Of a stretch of 29,687 nt of DNA, positions 7,973 to 15,460 are shown piece after piece; the first letter of the stretch is position 1; each line of letters starts with the position of its first letter. The notes beneath the pieces were generated by a model. The model was not told where the DNA came from, ran no database searches, and saw nothing but the letters and a program-made list of their open reading frames with translations. The position numbers were made by a program, and so were the translations under genes. Origin of the DNA: Capillimicrobium sp035565675. GTDB taxonomy: Bacteria; Actinomycetota; Thermoleophilia; Solirubrobacterales; Solirubrobacteraceae. The stretch is taken from NCBI GenBank assembly GCA_035565675.1, contig DATMSA010000009.1:1-29687 (forward strand), written 5' to 3'.

Positions 7973-8878
7973 ATGAACGCACGAATGGTGGCCGCCGCCG
8001 CGGCGCTCGCGCTCCTCGCGCCGGCGGCCGCCGGCGCCCAGACGCCCTCCGGGACGATCACCTTCAGCGTGGTCGACGCCCACCCGGCCGTGGCCGGGGT
8101 CTACTCCGTCGCCGCCACGGGCGGCACCCCGACCCGGATCGTCGAGGGCTGGGCGACCGCGCCGGCGGTGTCGCCCGACGGACGGCGGATCGCCGTCTCC
8201 ATCTCCCACCGGCGCAGCACGACGTCGGCCCTGTACGTCGTGCCGGCCACGGGCGGGCGCGCCACGTATCTGGCGCCCTACAGCGGCATCCCGGCGTGGT
8301 CGCCGAACGGCCGCCAGGTCGCCTACGGCTACGGGCTCGGCCTCGCGATCGCCCCGGCGGGCGGCGGCAAGGTCCGCCACCGCTTCCGCTCCCGCGGCAA
8401 CCCGCCCGACGCCTTCTACAACGACCCGCTGTGGGTCGGCTCCCGCCTGCTGTTCACGCGGACGGACAACCCGCCGATGGCCCCGGGCGCGCCGCCGGCG
8501 ACGACGCGCGTGATGAGCGCCCCGGCCCGCCGCGGCAAGGCCCGCGCGATCCCGATCACGGCGCCGGCCGGGCTCGGGCTCGACCAGGGCGAGCTGGCGC
8601 TGTCGCCCGACGGCAGCACGCTGCTGGTCGCGCTCTACCCCACGAACCCGACCTTCGACTCCAAGCCCGCGCTGGGCCTCGTCCCGGTCGGCGGCGGCAC
8701 GGTCCGGCCGATCCCCGGCGAGTGGCTCCACGGCGACTTCTCGCCCGACGGCACGCTGCTGTGCGTGTCGCCGAACCCGGCCGCCGACGGCTCGCAGCCG
8801 ATCTCGGTCATCGACCTGCAGGGCAACGTCGTCTCCCACCTCGGCGTCAGCGGGGACGACTGCGACTGGACGCGGTAG
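7973..8878 (+). CDS. Secreted TolB/PD40-like beta-propeller protein
   Basis: 301 residues. A signal peptide is clear (hydrophobic Ala/Leu core ending AAAGAQ near residue 23). Repeated blades of the TolB-type propeller follow: VSPDGRRIAVSI, WSPNGRQVAYG, LSPDGSTLLVAL, FSPDGTLLCVS. Each pairs with a strand resembling YSVAATGGTPTRI or LYVVPATGGRA. Such propellers mediate protein-protein contacts in the periplasm or outside the cell; no catalytic residues are evident. It stands alone between the MFS gene and a convergent thioesterase gene whose stop is only one base away. Its partner is unknown. Confidence 0.85.
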   Translation: MNARMVAAAAALALLAPAAAGAQTPSGTITFSVVDAHPAVAGVYSVAATGGTPTRIVEGWATAPAVSPDGRRIAVSISHRRSTTSALYVVPATGGRATYLAPYSGIPAWSPNGRQVAYGYGLGLAIAPAGGGKVRHRFRSRGNPPDAFYNDPLWVGSRLLFTRTDNPPMAPGAPPATTRVMSAPARRGKARAIPITAPAGLGLDQGELALSPDGSTLLVALYPTNPTFDSKPALGLVPVGGGTVRPIPGEWLHGDFSPDGTLLCVSPNPAADGSQPISVIDLQGNVVSHLGVSGDDCDWTR

Positions 8879-8879
8879 C

Positions 8880-9593
8880 TCAGCGCACCACGATCGACGC
8901 GTGCACGGCCCCGTCGCCGCTCGTCACCCACAGCGTGTCCTCGCTGTGGGCGACGCGGGCGGGGCCGGGCTGCGCGGCGTCGCGGTACTCGATCTCGGCG
9001 TCGAGCGTCTCGGGATCGGCGCCGACCGCGGCCAGGCGCTCCTCGAGCACCGTCCAGTAGGCGGCGTTGTTGACGTGGTCGGCGAGGTCGACGTCGGCGA
9101 CGCGGAAGCGCCAGTCGAAGCGCGGCAGGTCGGCGTGCGGGTTGCCGTGGCGCAGGCGCGCGCGGTCGGCGCGCCGCCCGGCGGCGGCCTCGCCGTAGAC
9201 GGCGTCGAAGCGCTCGTCCAGGCGCGCCGGCTGCTGGGTGGCGGGGTCGAGGAAGATCCACAGCGCGTCGGCCTCCATCCGCGCGCCGGCGGCGCCCTGC
9301 AGCGACGTGCGCCGCTGGGCCCAGCGCGGCCCGACGCCCGAGCAGAACGTGCGCAGGACGACGCGCTCGTCGAAGCGGGGGAAGCGGGCGACGACCATGC
9401 GCAGGCGCCGCACGACCCACACGCCGGCGTCGGCCAGGCCCGCGTCGGCGACGTCGTCGTAGGCGACGTCCTGCAGCCAGCGCGCGAGCGCGTCGGTGCG
9501 CGCGCGCCCGCTCGCGGTGACGTCGCCCAGCCGCGCCCGCGCCTCGCCCTCGAAGACGCGGCCGCGCTCGGGGATCGGGACCATCTCGCTCAC
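8880..9593 (-). CDS. Acyl-ACP thioesterase-like protein (double hotdog, FatA/FatB type)
   Basis: 237 residues from GTG 9593, which overlaps the upstream stop as GTGA; ATG 9584 is the alternative. Residues about 10-130 form a first hotdog (VFEGEARARLGDVTASGRARTDALARWLQDVAYDD…WVVRRLRMVV). Residues about 158-237 form the second, with DVDLADHVNNAAYWTVLEE at 167-185, matching the D-x-N/L-x-HVNN active-site helix region of the plant and bacterial FAT family. It should hydrolyse acyl-ACP to free fatty acid in the cytoplasm. It is last in an operon with two glycosyltransferases and a methyltransferase, so it may supply or release a fatty acid for a glycolipid. That link is inference. Confidence 0.82.
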   Translation of the reverse strand: MSEMVPIPERGRVFEGEARARLGDVTASGRARTDALARWLQDVAYDDVADAGLADAGVWVVRRLRMVVARFPRFDERVVLRTFCSGVGPRWAQRRTSLQGAAGARMEADALWIFLDPATQQPARLDERFDAVYGEAAAGRRADRARLRHGNPHADLPRFDWRFRVADVDLADHVNNAAYWTVLEERLAAVGADPETLDAEIEYRDAAQPGPARVAHSEDTLWVTSGDGAVHASIVVR

Positions 9594-10750
9594 GAAAGCC
9601 ACCCCCGGATCGCGGTCTCGAGCTGCTCGGCCGCCCGCGGCCACGTCCGCCCGGCTGCGAGCTCCAGGCCGGCTGCGGCGCGCCGCTCGCGCTCGGCGGC
9701 GTCGTCGATCAGGTCGCCGATCGCGCCCGCCACCGACAGCGGGTCGAACTCGGCCAGCGCGATCGGCCCGTGGCGGCCGAAGGTCTCGGTCATCGCCTCC
9801 GAGGCGAGGTCGACGACCGGCAGGCCGCAGGCGAGCATCTCGGTCGGGACGAGCGACGGGTTCGTCATCGACAGCACCACGCCGACCGTCGCCTCCGCGT
9901 AGAGGGCGGCGAGCTGCGGGCCGTCGAGAACGCCCGCCTGCTCGCAGGCGAAGCCGGCGTCGATCTCGCGCGCCTCGCCGAACAGGACGATGCGCAGGCC
10001 CGGCCGCGCCTCGGCGAGCTCGCGCAGCGCCAGCAGCCCCAGCGGCACGGCGCGCCGCGCGGTGACCGCGCGGGCGTAGAAGACGACGGTGTCGTCGCGG
10101 CGCGCGACCTCCGCGCCGGGGCGGTAGACGGCGTGGTCGATGCCGAGGTCGAACGCGTCCGCGCGCGCCTCGTAGCGGTCGCGCAGCAGGCCGGCCAGCC
10201 ATGGCGACGCGGCCACGCACGGCAGCCCCAGCCGGTACGTCGACTCGGCCCACGTGCGCTCCGCCGACGTGCCGTAGAACTCGGGCTCGTGGTCCTGCAC
10301 CAGGTAGCCGCGCGCGACGGCGCCGGGCAGGCGCAGGACGCGGTGGACGGTCTGCCAGCCGGTGGCCAGGACGGCGTCGGCGCCGCGCCAGGCGTCGAAC
10401 GTCGCGTGGACGTCGACGTGGGCGGCGTCGAACCACTCGCGAAAGCGCGCCTCGACCTCCTCGGGCGGCTCGCCCCGGTGCGTGCCGTCGGCGTCCTCGA
10501 TCCACACCGAGCACGAGTGCCCGCGCGCGACGAGGCCGCGCAGCAGGTGCATGATCGTCGAGTGCCCGCCCGAGCCGCGGCGGAACTGCGGGACGACGAC
10601 GGCGACGCGCAGCCGGTCGCGGGCGGCGCCGGCCGGCGGCGCGAGCGGCGCGATCCCCTCGCGGGCGACCTCCAGCAGCGCCGGCGGCGCCTGCACGCGC
10701 AGCGGCCCGGCGTCGGGCCGGCGCAGGACGCGGCGGGCCAGGTCCCTCAT
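9590..10750 (-). CDS. Glycosyltransferase, GT4-like, resembling rhamnosyltransferase WsaF
   Basis: 386 residues from ATG 10750, overlapping the upstream TGA as ATGA. The N-terminal Rossmann half has LRVAVVVPQFRRGSGGHSTIMHLLRGLVARGH (47-78), the GG loop typical of retaining GT-B enzymes. GYLVQDHEPEFYGTSAERTWAESTYR (148-173) is characteristic of the WsaF group. The C-terminal half has LFGE, GVVLSMTNPSLVPTEMLACGLPVVDL (290-315), the nucleotide-sugar binding region. It probably transfers a sugar, perhaps rhamnose, to a surface glycan on the cytoplasmic face. The sugar is inferred only from family resemblance and from rmlC about 18 kb away. Confidence 0.85.
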   Translation of the reverse strand: MRDLARRVLRRPDAGPLRVQAPPALLEVAREGIAPLAPPAGAARDRLRVAVVVPQFRRGSGGHSTIMHLLRGLVARGHSCSVWIEDADGTHRGEPPEEVEARFREWFDAAHVDVHATFDAWRGADAVLATGWQTVHRVLRLPGAVARGYLVQDHEPEFYGTSAERTWAESTYRLGLPCVAASPWLAGLLRDRYEARADAFDLGIDHAVYRPGAEVARRDDTVVFYARAVTARRAVPLGLLALRELAEARPGLRIVLFGEAREIDAGFACEQAGVLDGPQLAALYAEATVGVVLSMTNPSLVPTEMLACGLPVVDLASEAMTETFGRHGPIALAEFDPLSVAGAIGDLIDDAAERERRAAAGLELAAGRTWPRAAEQLETAIRGWLS

Positions 10751-11958
10751 GTCGGGCGCACCCTCCGCCAGATCCGGCGCAGCGGCGCCAGCAGCCACCG
10801 CAGCGGCGCGCGGTCGACGACGCGGTCCAGGCGCTCCAGCGGCACGACCCGGTAGCGCAGCCGGTCGCGCTGGCCGACGACGAGCGCCTGCGCCTCGATC
10901 GCGGCGCGCACGTCGGCGATCGCTCGGGCGGCGGCGGGCGCGGCGGCCGGCTCGGGCCGGCGCGCGATCTCGCGCAGCGCGGCCGCCATCACCGTCCCCG
11001 CCTGCTCCCACGACGGCCACGCGCGCGCGGTCGCCAGCGCTCCGCAGCGCAGCCGGTGCAGCAGCGCGCGGTCGCGGGCCAGCAGGTCCAGCGCGCGGCT
11101 GGTCCCGCGCGGGTCGTCCCAGTCGACGACGAGCCCGTTGACGCCGTGCTCGACGTACTCCTCGTGGCCGGTCACGGCGGTCACCACGCAGGTGGCGCCC
11201 AGGTGGAAGCCCTCCAGCGGCGGGCCGAACATGCCCTCCACGCGCGACAGCTTCAGCACCACGTCGGTGCGCGCGTACAGCGCCGCCATCTCCTCGTGGG
11301 CGAGCGGGCCGACGACCTCGTCGGCGCCGGCCGTGTCGACGTCGCGCACGCCGGTGACGAGCGTGACGTGGCGCGGCTCGCGCATCTCGCGCACCGCCGT
11401 GAGCGCCTCGCCGACGCCCTTGAACCACACGTGCGGGTTGCCCTCGATCACGATCCGCAGCGGCTCGGTGCGGCGCACGTCGAGCTCGGCGGGGGAGGCG
11501 AACACGTCCTTGGCGACCCCGTTGCGCACGAGCAGGGCGCGCAGGTCCGGCCGGATCTCCTCCAGCGTCTCCGCGATCCAGCGCGCCTCGGTCACCACGT
11601 CGAGCGGCAGGTCGTGGCTCAGCGCGGCGCCCAGGCGCTGGGGGTCGTCGGGGCGGTAGAAGCGGTCCTCGAGCGACTGCACGAAGTAGGCGCGCCGGTG
11701 CGCGTCCAGCTCGAACAGCGGCTCGGTGGTCGCCCACCAGGTCGCCAGCGCGACGTCGAAGCGCCGCTCGCGCGCCTGGCTCAGCGACAGCACCTCGACC
11801 TCGCCCAGGCCGCGGAAGCGCCAGTCGGGATCCTCGCGCTCGCGCGCGAGCACGAGCACGGCGTCGATCCCGTGGCGGGGGAGCTGGCGGGCGTGCTCGA
11901 CGACGACCCCGACGCCCCCGGAGAGCTGCAGGTCGTTGACGAGGAAGGCGACGTTCAA
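10747..11958 (-). CDS. Glycosyltransferase family 4-like protein (cassette 1)
   Basis: 403 residues starting at TTG 11958, which overlaps the upstream methyltransferase stop as TTGA; no ATG or GTG gives the conserved N-terminus. The N-terminus NVAFLVNDLQLSGGVGVVVEHARQL has the acceptor-side GG loop. The donor side has SRVEGMFGPPLEGFHLGATCVVT with the E-x7-E motif (E241, E249) of GT-B retaining enzymes. The tail (about 335-403) is Ala/Arg-rich and basic and could contact the membrane. A close paralogue is encoded at 21852-23090: over the 95 residues starting at SRVEGMFG I count 84 identities. It likely builds a surface polysaccharide in the cytoplasm. Confidence 0.88.
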   Translation of the reverse strand: MNVAFLVNDLQLSGGVGVVVEHARQLPRHGIDAVLVLAREREDPDWRFRGLGEVEVLSLSQARERRFDVALATWWATTEPLFELDAHRRAYFVQSLEDRFYRPDDPQRLGAALSHDLPLDVVTEARWIAETLEEIRPDLRALLVRNGVAKDVFASPAELDVRRTEPLRIVIEGNPHVWFKGVGEALTAVREMREPRHVTLVTGVRDVDTAGADEVVGPLAHEEMAALYARTDVVLKLSRVEGMFGPPLEGFHLGATCVVTAVTGHEEYVEHGVNGLVVDWDDPRGTSRALDLLARDRALLHRLRCGALATARAWPSWEQAGTVMAAALREIARRPEPAAAPAAARAIADVRAAIEAQALVVGQRDRLRYRVVPLERLDRVVDRAPLRWLLAPLRRIWRRVRPT

Positions 11959-12806
11959 GACGAGCGGCTGCCGAGTTGCGCGTTCAGGCGCGCGATCTCG
12001 TCGGAGGACCAGCGGACGTTCTCGCGCAGCTCCTCCAGCTCGGCCTCCAGCACCGCGAGCGTCGACTCGCGCTGGCGCTCCCACGTGCGGCGGCCGTCGA
12101 GATCGGACGGGATCGCGAGCGCGCGGGAGGCGAGCTCGCCGGCGCGCGGGCCGAAGGCGGCGATGAAGTGCGAGGGGACCGCGTCGGGGCGCGGCGTGAC
12201 CGGCGGCAGCTCGAGCGGCCCGTCGTGGCCCTCGACGACGAGGTGGGAGCCGTCGAGCGGCACCTGGTGGGCGACCACCGCGCCGGCGGGCAGCAGGCGG
12301 CGCAGCTCGTCGAAGGCGCCCTCGCCCCACATCGTCTCGTGGTAGGGGTTCTCCAGCGCCCAGAACGCGTCGTTGGGGACGCTGAGGACGACGGTCCAGC
12401 CCGCCTCGGCCAGCTCGACCAGCGCGCCGACGAGCGGCACGAACGTCTTCAGGTGCTCGATCACCTCGAAGCAGGTGATCGCGCCCGGCTCGCCGTCGCC
12501 CAGCGCGGCGCGGACCGCGGCGACGCCCTCGTCGGTGGCGAGGTCGGCCTGGACGCGCACGATCTCGCGGGCCTGCAGGTCGCGTCCCGCCTGGTCGAGC
12601 GCGCCGGCGTCGGCGTCGACGAGGACGACGCGGGAGAGCGCCGTGTCGCCCAGCGCGTCGGCGGCCGCGACGCCGGTGCCGCAGCCCAGGTCGCACCACG
12701 TCGCGGCGCCCGCCACGAACGGCGCGGCCGCCGCGTAGCGCAGGTCGTGCTCGACGCGGATCGAGGGCTTGGTGTCGCGCGTGATGCGCTCTTGCCAGTC
12801 GGCCAT
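11955..12806 (-). CDS. SAM-dependent class I methyltransferase with C-terminal coiled coil
   Basis: 283 residues from ATG 12806. The SAM-binding loop TWCDLGCGTGVAAADAL (36-52) is intact, followed by VVLVDADA (motif II acid) and ITCFEVIEHL (110-119), as in UbiE/Methyltransf_11-type enzymes. Residues 244-278 (RESTLAVLEAELEELRENVRWSSDEIARLNAQL) look like a coiled coil, common in methyltransferases of O-antigen and S-layer glycan clusters where it measures or docks the chain machinery. An upstream GTG at 12857 would overlap the divergent gene and is less likely. It is first in a four-gene operon with glycosyltransferases, so sugar or glycan O-methylation is the likely role. Confidence 0.87.
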   Translation of the reverse strand: MADWQERITRDTKPSIRVEHDLRYAAAAPFVAGAATWCDLGCGTGVAAADALGDTALSRVVLVDADAGALDQAGRDLQAREIVRVQADLATDEGVAAVRAALGDGEPGAITCFEVIEHLKTFVPLVGALVELAEAGWTVVLSVPNDAFWALENPYHETMWGEGAFDELRRLLPAGAVVAHQVPLDGSHLVVEGHDGPLELPPVTPRPDAVPSHFIAAFGPRAGELASRALAIPSDLDGRRTWERQRESTLAVLEAELEELRENVRWSSDEIARLNAQLGSRSS

Positions 12807-12816
12807 GGGCCCGTGG

Positions 12817-12826
12817 AGCGTATCTT
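12817..12826. promoter_or_regulatory. Overlapping divergent -10 elements of cassette 1
   Basis: Only 29 bases separate the divergent starts. TATCTT (12821-12826) lies 9 bases before ATG 12836. On the other strand TACGCT (12822-12817) lies 10 bases before ATG 12806. The two hexamers share the TA at 12821-12822. No Shine-Dalgarno sequence is evident on either side. Confidence 0.45.
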
Positions 12827-12835
12827 CCGGCCGCG

Positions 12836-13792
12836 ATGGCGGCCCGGTATCGGACACCCCGCTTCGGCGAGCCGCTGCGCCTGGCGTTCGTCGGGCAGCA
12901 GACCTACTTCGAGGCGTGCGCCCTGGACGAGCGCTCCGCGCGCGTGCACACGCGCTACGTCGACTTCCGCGAGGGCGCCGACGCGGAGGCGATGCGCGCG
13001 GCGCTCGACCGCTTCGCGCCGCACGCGGTGGTGGTGTTCCGGCCGGAGATCGTGCCGGCGGGCGCGCTCGACGGGCTGCCCGCGCTCACGATCGGCTTCC
13101 TGACCGAGCCGATCCCCCGCATCGGTCCCGCCCGCTCGCGCAAGGCCCACCCGGACCTGCGCCGCCGTCGCGCCGACCTGCGCAAGGCCGACCCCGGCCT
13201 GTGGGACCGGATCGTCGCCTTCGACCCGCTGATCGTGCCGACCGCCGACGAGGTCCTCCCGGTCTGGCGGGCGCTGCCGATCCCGGTCGCCGACCGCTTC
13301 TACGGCGTCGCCGGCCACGTGGACGGCACGCCGCGGCTGGGGTTCGTCGGGCGCTCCACGCCGCATCGCGAGTCGTTCCTCGCCCACCCCAAGCACGAGC
13401 TCGACATCGTCCACGTCGCGTTCGGGCTGCACGGCGCCGAGCTCGACGCGCTGATGGCCTCGATCGACGTGGCGATCAACCTCCACAACGAGCCGTACCC
13501 GTCCTTCGAGAACCGCGTCTGCCTGCACCTGGCCGCCGGGCACCTGGTCGTCAGCGAGACGCTGTCGCCGACCCACGGGCTGGAGCCGGGGATCGACTAC
13601 CTGGAGTTCGCCGAGCCCGACCAGCTCCTGTCGATGCTGCGCACGGTCGTGCGCCACCCCGGCGCCTACCGGCGGGTGCGCGTGCGCGGGCGGCGCAAGG
13701 CCGAGCAGTACCGCGCGAGCCGGGTGTGGCCGCGGCTGGTGGCCGACGCGTTCGCCGACGTCGCCGCGTTCGGGACCGACCGCCGCCGCTGA
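12836..13792 (+). CDS. CgeB-like glycosyltransferase (cassette 1)
   Basis: 318 residues. The N-terminus RFGEPLRLAFVGQQTYFEACAL is shared with the paralogue at 23118. The core follows the CgeB/Glycos_transf_1_2 pattern: VVVFRPEI, IVAFDPLIVPTADEV, PRLGFVGRSTPHRESFL, then NLHNEPYPSFENRVCLHLAAGHLVVSE and GIDYLEFAEPDQLLSML, the GT-B donor-binding side. It is cytoplasmic. The gene diverges from the methyltransferase/glycosyltransferase operon, with a 29-base spacer. Sugar and acceptor cannot be read; a role in the same surface glycan is inferred from the repeated pairing with a GT4 gene. Confidence 0.85.
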   Translation: MAARYRTPRFGEPLRLAFVGQQTYFEACALDERSARVHTRYVDFREGADAEAMRAALDRFAPHAVVVFRPEIVPAGALDGLPALTIGFLTEPIPRIGPARSRKAHPDLRRRRADLRKADPGLWDRIVAFDPLIVPTADEVLPVWRALPIPVADRFYGVAGHVDGTPRLGFVGRSTPHRESFLAHPKHELDIVHVAFGLHGAELDALMASIDVAINLHNEPYPSFENRVCLHLAAGHLVVSETLSPTHGLEPGIDYLEFAEPDQLLSMLRTVVRHPGAYRRVRVRGRRKAEQYRASRVWPRLVADAFADVAAFGTDRRR

Positions 13793-13797
13793 GCGCT

Positions 13798-13814
13798 GGC
13801 GCGCGGCGCGCGCC
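13798..13814 (+). terminator. GC hairpin after the CgeB-like gene
   Basis: GGCGCGC-GGC-GCGCGCC is a perfect 7-bp stem with a 3-base loop, six bases past the stop at 13792. No T-tract follows. In very GC-rich actinobacteria such hairpins may still terminate, and a candidate promoter follows directly. Confidence 0.45.
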
Positions 13815-13821
13815 GCTCGGT

Positions 13822-13827
13822 TACGGT
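13822..13827 (+). promoter_or_regulatory. Candidate -10 element, near-leaderless
   Basis: TACGGT ends 7 bases before the ATG at 13835. No -35 match and no Shine-Dalgarno sequence are visible. Confidence 0.4.
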
Positions 13828-13834
13828 TGGCGCG

Positions 13835-14656
13835 ATGGCCACGGAAGCGCCCACGTCCGAGCCGCAGCAGGCCGAGCCGGGACTCGTCGAGAAGATCTTC
13901 GACAGCCCCATCGTCGGCATGGCGCCGTGGATCGCGCTGTCGCTGCTGGTGGGCCCAGGGCGCTTCGAGATCGCGGTCGTCGTCGCGCTCGTGCTGTCGC
14001 TCGTCGTCCTGCTGTCGGACGTGCTGCGCGGGCGCTCGCTGAAGCTGCTGGCGGGCGCGGACACCGCGTTCTTCGGCGCGTTCGCGATCGTCGGCCTGCT
14101 GGCCTCCGACGCCGCGATCGAGTGGCTGGAGACGTGGGCCGGCGAGCTGTCGAACATCGCGCTGGTGATCATCGCCTGGGGCTCGATCGCGATCGGCGTC
14201 CCGTTCACGATCCAGTACGCCCGCGAGCAGGCGCCGCGCGAGTACTGGGACCTGCCGATCTTCCGCCACATCAACGTGGTCATCACCGCGGCCTGGGGCG
14301 TGGCGTTCCTGGTGGCCGCGATCGCCGGCTTCTACGGCGACGCCGTCCTGGAGGACAACGACAACCTGTGGACCGGCTGGGTCGTGCAGATCGGCGCGCT
14401 GATCGTGGCGATCCAGTTCACGCAGTGGTACCCCGACTACGCCTCCGGGCGGGCGCGCCAGGAGGCCGGGGTGGAGGGCGACCCGCCGCCGGCGGTCGCC
14501 GAGCTGCTGATCCCGCTGGCCGGCTACCTGCCGGTCGTCGGCGTCCTCGTGCTGGTGTTCGACGCCGCCCCGTGGTGGGTCGGCGTGGGCATCATCGTGG
14601 CCGGCGGCATGCTGACGAACGCGCTTCGTCAGCAGATTGCGGCCTCCAAGCGCTGA
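13835..14656 (+). CDS. Multi-pass membrane protein of unknown function
   Basis: 273 residues. After an acidic, Pro-rich cytosolic start (1-22) I see seven or eight hydrophobic segments, roughly at 26-40, 45-61, 75-91, 105-125, 146-166, 181-196, 222-242 and 246-262. Charged loops include YAREQAPREYWDLPIFRH (128-145) and YPDYASGRARQEAGVEG (199-215). No transporter signature, metal site or catalytic motif is recognisable. The cluster of aromatic and acidic residues around EYWDLPIFRHINVVITAAW may be functionally important. It lies between the CgeB-like gene and a TIM-barrel gene on the same strand, each with its own promoter-like sequence, so a shared function is not implied. Confidence 0.75.
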   Translation: MATEAPTSEPQQAEPGLVEKIFDSPIVGMAPWIALSLLVGPGRFEIAVVVALVLSLVVLLSDVLRGRSLKLLAGADTAFFGAFAIVGLLASDAAIEWLETWAGELSNIALVIIAWGSIAIGVPFTIQYAREQAPREYWDLPIFRHINVVITAAWGVAFLVAAIAGFYGDAVLEDNDNLWTGWVVQIGALIVAIQFTQWYPDYASGRARQEAGVEGDPPPAVAELLIPLAGYLPVVGVLVLVFDAAPWWVGVGIIVAGGMLTNALRQQIAASKR

Positions 14657-14684
14657 CGGCCTCCGGGGCGTCCGGCGCGGGTAC

Positions 14685-14690
14685 TAGGGT
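14685..14690 (+). promoter_or_regulatory. Candidate -10 element, near-leaderless
   Basis: TAGGGT ends 9 bases before the ATG at 14700 (TACTAG at 14682-14687 is an overlapping alternative). No ribosome-binding site is seen. Confidence 0.35.
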
Positions 14691-14699
14691 GGCTCGCCC

Positions 14700-15386
14700 A
14701 TGGTTCCCCTGCAGCTCCTCGAACGCGGCCCGGTCGCCCAGCATCATCCGCTCGGCGCCTCGACGGGCTACATGGAGGACCTCCGCGGGGACTGGGCCGC
14801 GCTCGTCGACGGCGCGCTGGAGACCTCGTCGTTCGCCGTCGAGCTCGCTGCGCTGTCGGAGACCGAGCTGCCCGGCCTGCTGGCGTTCCTCGACGGGGCG
14901 CCGCCGCTGCCGTTCCACTACGTGTCGGTGCACGCGCCGACCAAGCACCTGCGCATGAGCGACGCCGAGCTGGTCGACGCGCTCCTGCGGCTGCCGGCCT
15001 GGGTCGACGCGATCGTCGTGCACCCCGACGTCATCGAGGACGTCGCGCCGTACCGCCGGCTCGGCGCCGCGCTCGTCGTCGAGAACATGGACCCGCGCAA
15101 GCTCGCGGGCCGCACGGCCGAGGAGCTCGAGCCGCTGTTCGTCGCGCTGCCCGAGGCGGGCTTCTGCCTCGACGTCGCGCACGCGGCGGCGGTCGACCCG
15201 CTGCTCGATGAGGCCCACGCGATGCTCGACCGCTTCGGCGCGCGCCTGCGCCACCTGCACGTCTCGTCGCTCGACGAGGACTGCCACCACCTGCCGCTCA
15301 GCGACGCCGACGAGACCGCGTGGACGCCGGTCCTGCGCCGCTGCCGCGACGTGCCGTGGATCCTCGAGGCGCCGCTCGCGGGCTGA
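14700..15386 (+). CDS. Xylose-isomerase-like TIM-barrel protein
   Basis: 228 residues, short for the AP-endonuclease-2 / sugar phosphate isomerase superfamily (usually 250-300). Likely metal ligands sit at the ends of strands in the expected order: HAP (78-80), VVHPD (106-110), VVENMD with E128, CLDVAHA with D158 and H161, LRHLHVSS with H187, and ILEAP with E223. This points to a divalent-metal TIM barrel acting on sugars or related hydroxy-compounds. The specific reaction cannot be told from sequence. It is cytoplasmic, with no signal peptide. It stands as its own unit, with a promoter-like hexamer before it and a strong hairpin after it. Confidence 0.75.
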   Translation: MVPLQLLERGPVAQHHPLGASTGYMEDLRGDWAALVDGALETSSFAVELAALSETELPGLLAFLDGAPPLPFHYVSVHAPTKHLRMSDAELVDALLRLPAWVDAIVVHPDVIEDVAPYRRLGAALVVENMDPRKLAGRTAEELEPLFVALPEAGFCLDVAHAAAVDPLLDEAHAMLDRFGARLRHLHVSSLDEDCHHLPLSDADETAWTPVLRRCRDVPWILEAPLAG

Positions 15387-15390
15387 CCGC

Positions 15391-15420
15391 GCGCGGCCGA
15401 CCTCACGCCGCGGGCCGCGC
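15391..15420 (+). terminator. Inverted repeat after the TIM-barrel gene
   Basis: GCGCGGCC (15391-15398) and GGCCGCGC (15413-15420) form a perfect 8-bp stem with a 14-base loop, four bases past the stop. It lacks a T-tract. It separates this gene from the dehydrogenase gene. Confidence 0.42.
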
Positions 15421-15460
15421 CCGCGTCCTCCCTGCGTCAACCCACGACGACGGAGGACGC

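Noticed and set aside
12807..12857. Upstream GTG start (12857) for the methyltransferase
   Set aside because: It would overlap the start of the divergent CgeB-like gene and add residues with no family match. ATG 12806 fits the conserved start and the -10-like TACGCT.
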